Part shown: in pieces, positions 1 to 6,329 of the stretch
Layout of the letters: every line of letters starts with the position of its first letter
How positions within the stretch are numbered: the first letter of the stretch is position 1
Source: Candidatus Atribacteria bacterium
Lineage (GTDB): Bacteria; Atribacterota; JALVIU01
DNA length: 8,711 nucleotides
NCBI GenBank assembly: GCA_027028665.1
Contig: JALVIU010000307.1
Span: forward strand, 1-8,711
Direction of reading: 5' to 3'
Notes under the pieces: generated by a model
What the model saw: the letters and a program-made list of their open reading frames with translations, nothing else
Told to the model about the DNA's origin: nothing
Database searches by the model: none
Translations under genes and position numbers: made by a program

Positions 1-81
1 CCATAAAGTCTCTTCTTTTAGCTGAACCTCAATCTTTTTATCCTTATCCTCAAAAATCACTAACTGATTTTCATTCTTCAT
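1..81 (-). CDS. RhuM-family protein, N-terminal fragment (runs off left edge)
   Basis: Only the first 27 codons are inside the window, read leftward from an ATG at 79-81. The peptide starts MKNENQLVIFED and continues with KKIEVQLKEETLW. This resembles the opening of RhuM-family ('virulence RhuM') proteins, which typically begin with a short hydrophobic strand, then a 'DVQL..ETVWLTQ' segment leading into a DNA-binding-like N-terminal domain. RhuM proteins are known mainly from genomic islands and from type I restriction-modification loci; their biochemical role is not established. A GGAG Shine-Dalgarno lies at 91-94 on the minus strand, 9 nt before the ATG, supporting this start. The gene lies downstream of and in the same direction as the AOR gene but is probably unrelated in function. 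The identification rests on a short stretch and could be wrong; the rest of the gene is outside the window. Confidence 0.55.
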   Translation of the reverse strand, partial: MKNENQLVIFEDKDKKIEVQLKEETLW

Positions 82-107
82 CTCTATTTTCTCCAAATTT
101 TCAAGTA

Positions 108-209
108 TTAATTATTTAATTTCTCTCCTTTTAATTGCTCTAAAAACTTTTCTTTTAACTTTTAAAATCTTTCCTCAAAATTAAAGTCATCATTTCCCTT
201 TTTGGGCAT
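108..209 (-). pseudogene. Possible broken remnant of a small or truncated gene
   Basis: Read leftward from an ATG at 207-209, one frame gives MPKKGNDDFNFEERF, then a TAA at 162-164, then KLKEKFLEQLKGEKLNN and a second TAA at 108-110. Both halves look protein-like, the second as a charged amphipathic helix, and they lie in the same frame separated by one stop. The first half recalls the openings of type I restriction HsdM proteins (MPKK..., then a FEE[KR] motif), which would fit the RhuM gene next to it. The match is short, the first 20 bases overlap the end of the AOR gene in another frame, and AT-rich DNA can produce lysine-rich reading by chance. This is a weak, speculative call. Confidence 0.22.
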
Positions 210-2088
210 TTTCCAGTGTCCATAATAAACCCAACTTCTCCAGTTTTTCTCTCTTAGGTACTCCTTCTTCGTCCCATCCCCTTGCCTCATAATATTCAGA
301 GAGCATGGTTTCATAATCTTTTATCTTTACCTCTTCCATATCTTTGTATTTTCCAAATTCTGGAACCTTCTTTATTCTTTCAGGAATCATGTCATCTTTT
401 TTCCTTATCCCTTCTCTAACATTAAACATACGTTGTAGATTTATTACCCTTTCCCCTATCTCTAAGAGTTCTTTGCCATTTATTTCCCATCCAAGTGAAG
501 ATATTATATCTGCCATATCATCTGGGGTGAGACCTCCATATAGGTAGAATTTACATATACCGATTATATCTGGTATCACTCCAAAGTCATGGAGAATCTT
601 TGCCTGATACCCTTTTCCTTTTTCTGAGAATCGATCTACCTTGTGGGGATCTGTTAAACCATAAGGGATAAGTCCCAAATCCATCTTATGTGTATCATAT
701 GCTACTGTTTCTAATGGGTGTATATGGTTCATACCGGTATTTCCCACTCCGTATCCCAATGCCAAACTTTTTCCTGCACGAGGATCATGGGCAGGTCCCT
801 CTAAGCCTTTTACATGTATAGCATATTCTTCTGTTTTATCTCCAAGCTTCAAAGAAGCAGCCCTTACCCCATCTGCCAAGAGATTTCCTATGCCTTCTCT
901 CTTTGCAATCTTATGGATAAGGGGTATTGCAGCATCCATATTACCCCATGTAAGCTCTAATCCTTCAAGGTCCTCTTTTGTTAGGATCCCATTTTCATAA
1001 CACTCCATAGCAAATGCGATAGTTGCACCAGTAGATATAGTATCAAGTCCATACTTATTACATAGATATGTTGCATGTACAGCAGCATCTGTATCTTCGT
1101 TGAATATAAAGGATGTAAATGCAGTAATAGATTCATATTCCGCCCCAGAATGTACAGGTGTTTTCCATTTTCTCTCTTTTACCTCTACTATCCTTTCACA
1201 AAAGAGGATACATCCTTTATAACATCCATTGGCCTTTACAAGGTTTTCTTCTTTGAAATGTTCATATATCTTATCAGCCTTTCCCCAGGAGTTGGATCTC
1301 CAATTTTTTGTAGGCCAGTCTCCTACCTCATCACAGGTTCCCATGCCTCCAACTGTTCCGTTTTCTCTGGTGGATATATTATCTGGATTTGAAAGGAGTT
1401 TCTGGGCATATTTCCTTATAGTTTGATAGAACTTCTTTTTGTCCTTTATGGGGATCTCTCCGCTCCCTTTTACAGCTATGGCATATAGATTTTTTGAGCC
1501 CAATACAGCACCTGCACCTGATCTCCCTGCAGCACGAGAGCCGTCCCCAAACATAACCGATGCGTAATACACAAGGTTTTCACCAGCAGGTCCTATATTT
1601 GCAATTTCAAACTCTTTCCCCAGCTTTTCCTTAAGCAGAGAGGTTTTTTCATAACTCGAGAGACCTATTAACTCATCTGCAGGTTCTATGTGAATCTCAT
1701 CATCTTCTATTACTATATATGTGGGTTTCTTTGCCCTTCCCTCTATGATTAATACATCATATCCTGCTTTTTTAAGGGCAAGGCCCCAATCACTTCCACT
1801 TCTTGATTCTGCCCATATACCTGTAAGGGGGGATTTAAAGCAAAGGTCTATGCTTCCTGAACCAGGGGCATTAGTCCCGGTAAGGATACCTGTAGTAAAT
1901 AGTATCTTGTTTTGAGGACTTAAGGGATTTGTATTTTTCCCCAGTTCTTCATATAGGGTCTTTGCACCAAAACCCACCCCTCCCAGATACATTTTTACAT
2001 CTGCTTCAGAAAGGGGTTCACTCTTGGCATAAGAGGTGGTAAGATTAATGCGGAGGATCTTCCCACTATATCCATATAGATTAGCCAT
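190..2088 (-). CDS. Aldehyde:ferredoxin oxidoreductase (AOR) family protein
   Basis: A 632-residue cytoplasmic enzyme, full length for the AOR family, whose members oxidise aldehydes or carry out related low-potential reactions. They use a tungsten (or molybdenum) bis-pterin and one [4Fe-4S] cluster, usually with ferredoxin as partner. The N-terminal domain is clear: YGYSGKILRINLT at 5-17, GGVGFGAKTLYEE at 36-48, then the SGS.D...SPLTG pterin region near 77-90 and GRSGAGAVLGSKNLYAIAVKG at 188-208. Cluster cysteines are visible as C289, C293, C297 and a distant C512 (GICKF). The first three are spaced C-x3-C-x3-C rather than the C-x2-C-x3-C of the Pyrococcus enzyme. The second pterin motif is near DPRAG at 435-439, followed by GYGVGNTGMNHIHPLE at 445-460. 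The ATG at 2086-2088 has an AGGAG site 8 nt upstream. No MoaD-like gene or ferredoxin partner is adjacent. The substrate cannot be read from sequence; BamB-like aromatic enzymes belong to the same family. Confidence 0.93.
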   Translation of the reverse strand: MANLYGYSGKILRINLTTSYAKSEPLSEADVKMYLGGVGFGAKTLYEELGKNTNPLSPQNKILFTTGILTGTNAPGSGSIDLCFKSPLTGIWAESRSGSDWGLALKKAGYDVLIIEGRAKKPTYIVIEDDEIHIEPADELIGLSSYEKTSLLKEKLGKEFEIANIGPAGENLVYYASVMFGDGSRAAGRSGAGAVLGSKNLYAIAVKGSGEIPIKDKKKFYQTIRKYAQKLLSNPDNISTRENGTVGGMGTCDEVGDWPTKNWRSNSWGKADKIYEHFKEENLVKANGCYKGCILFCERIVEVKERKWKTPVHSGAEYESITAFTSFIFNEDTDAAVHATYLCNKYGLDTISTGATIAFAMECYENGILTKEDLEGLELTWGNMDAAIPLIHKIAKREGIGNLLADGVRAASLKLGDKTEEYAIHVKGLEGPAHDPRAGKSLALGYGVGNTGMNHIHPLETVAYDTHKMDLGLIPYGLTDPHKVDRFSEKGKGYQAKILHDFGVIPDIIGICKFYLYGGLTPDDMADIISSLGWEINGKELLEIGERVINLQRMFNVREGIRKKDDMIPERIKKVPEFGKYKDMEEVKIKDYETMLSEYYEARGWDEEGVPKREKLEKLGLLWTLENAQKGK

Positions 2089-2096
2089 ACTATCAA

Positions 2097-2101
2097 CTCC
2101 T
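2097..2101 (-). promoter_or_regulatory. Ribosome binding site of the AOR gene
   Basis: AGGAG on the minus strand, followed by TTGATAGT and then the ATG at 2088. The 8-nt spacing is ideal and fixes the AOR start. Confidence 0.8.
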
Positions 2102-2116
2102 ATTTTTTGTTAATTT

Positions 2117-2145
2117 ATTATAATTTTTATCTTCAAAATTGTCAA
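2117..2145 (-). promoter_or_regulatory. Perfect-consensus sigma-70 promoter for the AOR gene
   Basis: On the minus strand, TTGACA (2140-2145) and TATAAT (2117-2122) are separated by exactly 17 bp, so both boxes match the consensus in all six positions. Transcription would begin near 2110, giving a leader of about 22 nt that contains the AGGAG site. A promoter this strong usually needs repression, which fits the palindrome lying over its -35 box. Confidence 0.85.
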
Positions 2146-2156
2146 ATTTCGAAGAT
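2129..2156. promoter_or_regulatory. 28-bp near-perfect palindrome, candidate operator
   Basis: The left arm ATCTTCAAAATT (2129-2140) and right arm AATTTCGAAGAT (2145-2156) are inverted repeats matching at 11 of 12 positions around a 4-bp centre, GTCA. The -35 box of the AOR promoter (2140-2145) sits at the centre and the left arm covers part of its spacer. A dimeric repressor bound here would block AOR transcription. The site lies about 30 bp upstream of the nearest good rightward -35 box, so it could also influence the rightward operon. The regulator is unknown; no classical HTH repressor gene is seen in the window. There is no adjoining T-run, so a terminator is unlikely. Confidence 0.65.
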
Positions 2157-2185
2157 AAGTTGACACTGCCCATTGAATGTATATC

Positions 2186-2215
2186 TTGACATTTTTCTTT
2201 TTTAGATGATATACT
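2186..2215 (+). promoter_or_regulatory. Rightward sigma-70 promoter for the Mut7-C/archease-XDH operon
   Basis: TTGACA (2186-2191) and TATACT (2210-2215) are 18 bp apart, with 6/6 and 5/6 consensus matches. The start point would be near 2222, which is downstream of the first possible ATG at 2206. A second TTGACA at 2160-2165 has a weaker TATCTT at 2182-2187 (16-bp spacer) and could make a slightly longer transcript that does include 2206. The two possible promoters overlap. Confidence 0.65.
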
Positions 2216-3114
2216 TTTATAAAACTTTTACGAAAGAGGTGTTTGCTACAGATACAAAGCCTAAATTTTTGGTTTTTGGTATTCTAAAGCTTGTAAATTA
2301 TCTTAGAACCCTTGGTTTTGATACTATTTATCTAAGAAAAGATTATCAGAAAGCAATCAGGATTGCAAAGGAGGAGGGTAGGATCCTTGTTTCTCAGATA
2401 AATAATCTCCCTAAGCTCCCCTGGATCTTATACCTTACAGAAAAGAAAAATGACCTTCGATTAAAAGAAATTTTTCAAAAACTCCATTTAACAGTAAATG
2501 AAGAGGATATTTATACAAGATGTGGTGCTTGTAATGCCCCATTGGAAAATCTTTCAGTAGAAGATGCAGAAAAAATTTTGCCTTTTGATATAAAAAAATG
2601 TGCTTACCTCTTTAAAAGATGCCCCAAATGTGGTAAAATTTATTGGAAGGGCGAACATTATTTGACACTGAAAAATAAATTGTTAAAATTAGGTATTATG
2701 GAAAGGGGTAAATATTCCCTGTTTGATCATACAGCAGACCTGGGTATAGAGGCAGAGGCCCCATCTTTAGAGGGAATATTTGAAACCCTTGGAACTGCTT
2801 TATTTTCTGAACTTATAGAAGGTGAAATAGAGGAAAAGGGTAAATATACTATTGATGTTACTTCCTCTTCATTAGAGGGACTTTTGGTACGATTTTTAAA
2901 TGAACTTTTATATAAATTTGAAGTAGAAGAATTACTATGTAAGAGCTTTTCTTGTATTTTATTAGATAAAAGGATTTTATGTAACTGTTTTGGAGGGAAG
3001 TTTAATCCGAGAAGACATATTCAAAAAAGAGAGATTAAGGCTGCAACTTATCATAATCTTTGTTTAAAGAAGAAACAAAATAAATGGGTTGCAAGAGTAA
3101 TTCTGGATATCTAA
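2206..3114 (+). CDS. Mut7-C (PIN-like, degenerate) – archease fusion protein
   Basis: This 302-residue protein joins two complete domains. Residues about 20-160 match the Mut7-C family: KFLVFGILKLVNYLRTLGFDT (20-40), IAKEEGRILVS (53-63) and a zinc ribbon with C106, C109, C139 and C142 (RCGAC, RCPKCGKIYW). Mut7-C is a PIN-like nuclease fold. Here the usual FLxD acidic residue reads FLVF and the usual TRD reads SQI, so nuclease activity is doubtful. Residues about 165-302 are a whole archease, the cofactor that activates RtcB RNA ligase: DHTADLG at 174-180, LLVRFLNELLY at 226-236, KAATYHNL at 278-285 and a terminal D301. Known archease metal-site positions appear intact. The start is uncertain: 2206 lacks a Shine-Dalgarno and overlaps a -10 box; GTG at 2239 is an alternative. 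Met165 (2698) could give archease alone, but its upstream AGG is weak. No rtcB gene is visible. The stop overlaps the ribosome site of the next gene, indicating an operon. Confidence 0.85.
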   Translation: MIYFYKTFTKEVFATDTKPKFLVFGILKLVNYLRTLGFDTIYLRKDYQKAIRIAKEEGRILVSQINNLPKLPWILYLTEKKNDLRLKEIFQKLHLTVNEEDIYTRCGACNAPLENLSVEDAEKILPFDIKKCAYLFKRCPKCGKIYWKGEHYLTLKNKLLKLGIMERGKYSLFDHTADLGIEAEAPSLEGIFETLGTALFSELIEGEIEEKGKYTIDVTSSSLEGLLVRFLNELLYKFEVEELLCKSFSCILLDKRILCNCFGGKFNPRRHIQKREIKAATYHNLCLKKKQNKWVARVILDI

Positions 3115-3119
3115 GGAGG
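3113..3119 (+). promoter_or_regulatory. Strong ribosome binding site overlapping the upstream stop codon
   Basis: AAGGAGG at 3113-3119 begins inside the TAA stop of the Mut7-C/archease gene and lies 4 nt before the ATG at 3124. It fixes the start of the molybdopterin subunit and suggests termination-reinitiation coupling between the two genes. Confidence 0.7.
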
Positions 3120-3123
3120 CGTT

Positions 3124-5454
3124 ATGGAATATAAGTTCATTGGGAAAGAATTTAAGAGGGTAGATGCCTTATCCAAGCTAACAGGACGGGCAAGATTTTT
3201 AGCAGATATTATTTTGCCCCATATGTATTATGGTATTTTTTTAAGAGCCAGCATTGCTCATGGCGAGATCCTGGATATAGAAACAGAAGATGCAAAGAAT
3301 GTGGAAGGGGTAAAGGCTATAGTTCTTGGGAGGGATTTTCCCCATAATTATGGACATCTTATCAAGGATAGACCAATATTTGCATTTGATAAGGTGAGAT
3401 ATTATGGAGAAGCAATTGGTGGTGTAATTGCAAAGACCGAAGAGGCAGCACGTGTGGCAGCAGATAAGGTAAAGGTATCTTATAAACCATTACCAATAAT
3501 AACACACCCAAAGGAGTCTTTGAATAATAAAGAGGTAATTATAAGAGAAGTAAGCCCAACACCTGATATGGTGTATAGGCCTGTTAAAGGTACAAATATC
3601 TTTCATTATGATGTAGTGAAAAGAGGAGATGTAGAAAAGGGGTTTGAAGAAGCAGATATTATAGTGGAAAGTGAATTTAATATAGCCCCTATAAATCATG
3701 TTCAAATTGAGCCTCATGGAGCTATTGCCCTATGGGATGAGGATGGTTCCCTTACTGTATGGTCCTCTACTCAGGCTCCTTTTACTGTGAGGTATTTCCT
3801 CTCAGATATATTTGAACTTCCACTCAATAAGGTAAGGGTGATAGCTTACTATGTAGGTGGAGGATTTGGAGGAAAGTCAGATGTAGGGATTGAGCCCATG
3901 GTTGCACTCCTGGCAAAGAGTGTACCAGGTCATCCTGTAAAGGTAATACTTTCCAGAGAAGAGGTATTTCATGGGAGTTTTCTGAGGGGTAATTTCTGGG
4001 GAAGAGTTAAAACAGGAGTCAAAAAGGATGGTAAGATTGTCTCAGAAAAGGTAGAATTTGCCATGGGTGGAGGTGGATCCGGAGAATTTGGAGGTACTGT
4101 AGTAGATGGTGCCTTCAAATCTGCAGTAGGTCCATATGAGATAGAAAATGTTCATGCTGTAGGTTATGGAGTTTATACAAATCTACCGCCAACAGGTGCC
4201 TTCAGGGGTTATGGTCACCCTGAGACCCACTGGATGATAGAAAGACAGAGGGATATAATTGCACGAAAGCTTGGAATTGATCCTGTGGTACTTAGAAAGA
4301 AAAATATTTTAAAGCCAGGAAGTATAAATATTATAGGACAGAAGATAGAAGAACACAATGGAAATTTGGAGAAGTGTTTAGACCTTGTAGTAGAAGAACT
4401 TGATTGGCCAAATAACATTGGACATATAGATAAGAAAAATAAAAAGGCATATGGAAAGGGTTTTGCACTCTTGCAAAAATCCCCTGTAATGCCTACAAAT
4501 GCAGCATCTTCTGCTATTTTGAAATTAAATGATGATGGAACAGTTAACCTCACAGTAGGGACCCAGGAGATAGGACAGGGGATAGATACAGCACTTACTC
4601 AGATTGCAGCAGAGGCTCTGGGTATTTCCCCTGAAAAGATAAAGCTTGTTCCTTACAGAGATACGGATCTCTATCCTTATGAATGGCAAACTGTTGCAAG
4701 TAGAGGCGTATGGTCTGTAGGAAATGCTATTATAATGGCAGCGGATGAGGTAAAACATAAGATGAGAAAGGTAGCAAAAGAGATATTTAGTGTAGATGAA
4801 GAAGATATAGTAGTAGAGGATGGGCTTGTATTTCCGCAGGGAGAGAAGGAAAAGGCCATCACCTATAAGGACCTTGCTATAGGATATACACTCCCTGAGG
4901 GAAGTGGAATAGGGGGACCGATAGTTGGAGCAGGCTACTTTATACCAGAAGGGCTTGTGTATCCTGATCCTGAAACAGGACAGGGAAATTCTGCTGCCGA
5001 GTGGACCTTTGGAGCCCAGGGAGTTGAGATAGAGGTAGATCTTATTACCGGAAAGGTAAAGATATTAAAGGCTGTTACAGCGATAGATGCAGGCACTATT
5101 ATAAATCCAGAAAATGCACGTGGACAGGTGGTAGGTGCAATGGCAATGGCTTTGAGTATAGCCCAGAGAGAGGCCATTGTGATATCTAAAGAGGGAAAGA
5201 TCAGGAATGATAGTCTTACAGATTACAAGATCTCTACCATAAGGGATGTGCCTTCTGAATATAAGGTATTTTTTGTAGAAACAGAGGAAGAGACTGGTCC
5301 ATTTGGAGCAAGATCCCTTGCAGAACATGGAATGGTAGCTATGGCACCTGCTCTTGCAAATGCACTTTATAACGCTTTAGGGGTAGAATTCTTTAAGTTG
5401 CCCATTACCTTTGAGGATATTGCTTTGGCGATAGATGAGAAAAAAATAGTTTAG
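3124..5454 (+). CDS. Xanthine-dehydrogenase-family molybdopterin-binding subunit
   Basis: A 776-residue large subunit of a molybdenum hydroxylase, close in length to E. coli XdhA. It would hold the molybdopterin cofactor and hydroxylate an aldehyde, purine or other heterocycle with oxygen from water, passing electrons to the FeS and FAD subunits. It has no signal peptide. Recognisable motifs are the N-terminal KLTGRARFLADI (18-29), STQAPF (215-220), GGGFGGK (245-251), AFRGYGHPE (359-367), VGTQEIGQG (478-486) and GPFGARSLAEHG (725-736). E734 corresponds to the catalytic Glu1261 of the bovine enzyme and Q217 to Gln767. By gap-free alignment between motifs, bovine purine-binding Glu802 is Ser252 here and Arg880 is Gly329, while Phe914 is Tyr363, still aromatic. 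Xanthine is therefore an unlikely substrate, though this relies on recalled bovine numbering. The AAGGAGG site before the ATG supports the start. Confidence 0.93.
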   Translation: MEYKFIGKEFKRVDALSKLTGRARFLADIILPHMYYGIFLRASIAHGEILDIETEDAKNVEGVKAIVLGRDFPHNYGHLIKDRPIFAFDKVRYYGEAIGGVIAKTEEAARVAADKVKVSYKPLPIITHPKESLNNKEVIIREVSPTPDMVYRPVKGTNIFHYDVVKRGDVEKGFEEADIIVESEFNIAPINHVQIEPHGAIALWDEDGSLTVWSSTQAPFTVRYFLSDIFELPLNKVRVIAYYVGGGFGGKSDVGIEPMVALLAKSVPGHPVKVILSREEVFHGSFLRGNFWGRVKTGVKKDGKIVSEKVEFAMGGGGSGEFGGTVVDGAFKSAVGPYEIENVHAVGYGVYTNLPPTGAFRGYGHPETHWMIERQRDIIARKLGIDPVVLRKKNILKPGSINIIGQKIEEHNGNLEKCLDLVVEELDWPNNIGHIDKKNKKAYGKGFALLQKSPVMPTNAASSAILKLNDDGTVNLTVGTQEIGQGIDTALTQIAAEALGISPEKIKLVPYRDTDLYPYEWQTVASRGVWSVGNAIIMAADEVKHKMRKVAKEIFSVDEEDIVVEDGLVFPQGEKEKAITYKDLAIGYTLPEGSGIGGPIVGAGYFIPEGLVYPDPETGQGNSAAEWTFGAQGVEIEVDLITGKVKILKAVTAIDAGTIINPENARGQVVGAMAMALSIAQREAIVISKEGKIRNDSLTDYKISTIRDVPSEYKVFFVETEEETGPFGARSLAEHGMVAMAPALANALYNALGVEFFKLPITFEDIALAIDEKKIV

Positions 5455-5463
5455 GGGGAAAAG

Positions 5464-6318
5464 ATGCTTATACCTTTCGAATATATAAAGTTTGATAGTA
5501 TAAAAGATGCATCTGTCTTTTTGAAAGAACATGGTGATGATGCTCATATTCTTGCAGGGGGTACAGATGTAATTGTAAAGATCCGGGCAAGAAAACTAAA
5601 ACCAAAATATCTTGTAGACATAAAGGGAATAGAAGGACTTAAAGGTATAGAAAAGGATAGAGATAAGATCGTGATAGGCGCACTTACAACAGCCAATGAA
5701 GTTGCAAAAAATACTCATATAAAAGAGTATTTTCCTGTCTTAAAAGATGGCGCATGGACCCTTGGGGACTATGAGATTCGAAATAGGGCAACAATTGGTG
5801 GAAATATATGTAACGGTTCCCCTAGTGCAGATACGGTAATTCCACTTCTGGTATATGATGCAAAAGTAATCATAGCCTCAGATGAAGGCGAGAGAGTAGA
5901 GGCACTGGATAAGTTTTTCAAAGGACCAGGAAAGGTGAATTTAGGGCCAGGTGAAATACTTAAAAATATAATATTAAATATCCCTGATTATCCTGTGAAA
6001 GGTAAATTTTTTAGAGTAAGTAGGGTAGAAGGAATGGACCTTGCCTCCCTTAATATGGCTATATTGGTTGCAAATCCGGATAGTATTTCAGATAGAAAGG
6101 TAAGGATATCTATCGGGGCTGTTGCCCCTGTTCCTCTTAGAGTTTATGAGCTTGAAGAATTTTTATCTGGAAAAGAGTTTACAAAAGAGATATTTGATAA
6201 GGCAAAGGAGATCTTACTTAATAATTTGAATCCAAGGGAAGGGAGCCTAAGGGCAACTCCTTATTATAAAAAGAGAATGGCAGTACATTACCTTTCATGG
6301 TTATTTGAAGAAATCTAA
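5464..6318 (+). CDS. Xanthine-dehydrogenase-family FAD-binding subunit
   Basis: A 284-residue medium subunit, close to E. coli XdhB and CoxM in size. It binds FAD and hands electrons from the FeS subunit to the final acceptor. The two FAD-binding loops of the family are present: ILAGGTDVIVKIR (29-41) and IRNRATIGGNICNGSPSADT (105-124). A C-terminal CO-dehydrogenase flavoprotein-like domain covers roughly 175-280 (VRISIGAVAPVPLRVYELEEF near 203-223). The extra [4Fe-4S] insertion that marks 4-hydroxybenzoyl-CoA reductase beta subunits is absent: there is no cysteine cluster and the length is too short. The gene begins 9 nt after the large-subunit stop, whose TAG is part of the ribosome site TAGGGGGAAAAG. 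Confidence 0.93.
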   Translation: MLIPFEYIKFDSIKDASVFLKEHGDDAHILAGGTDVIVKIRARKLKPKYLVDIKGIEGLKGIEKDRDKIVIGALTTANEVAKNTHIKEYFPVLKDGAWTLGDYEIRNRATIGGNICNGSPSADTVIPLLVYDAKVIIASDEGERVEALDKFFKGPGKVNLGPGEILKNIILNIPDYPVKGKFFRVSRVEGMDLASLNMAILVANPDSISDRKVRISIGAVAPVPLRVYELEEFLSGKEFTKEIFDKAKEILLNNLNPREGSLRATPYYKKRMAVHYLSWLFEEI

Positions 6319-6329
6319 AGGGGTGAAAT

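Noticed and set aside
150-193. Tiny ORF overlapping the AOR stop codon (ATGATG..., 12 codons)
   Set aside because: Very short, no ribosome site of its own and no recognisable sequence.
344-1915. Several plus-strand ORFs of 64-105 codons opposite the AOR gene
   Set aside because: They are antisense shadows of the AOR coding sequence, without ribosome sites or recognisable domains.
2089-2205. Riboswitch or Moco RNA motif in the divergent region
   Set aside because: Leaders from the predicted start points are only about 20 nt, too short for a riboswitch; the palindrome lies upstream of both best start points.
2089-2205. Sigma-54 (-24/-12) promoter that the activator-like protein might serve
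   Set aside because: No GG-N10-GC element on either strand; good sigma-70 boxes explain the region.
5464-6318. Beta subunit of 4-hydroxybenzoyl-CoA reductase, given the AOR (BamB-like family) nearby
   Set aside because: The 284-residue protein is too short and lacks the extra [4Fe-4S] cysteine insertion of that enzyme.
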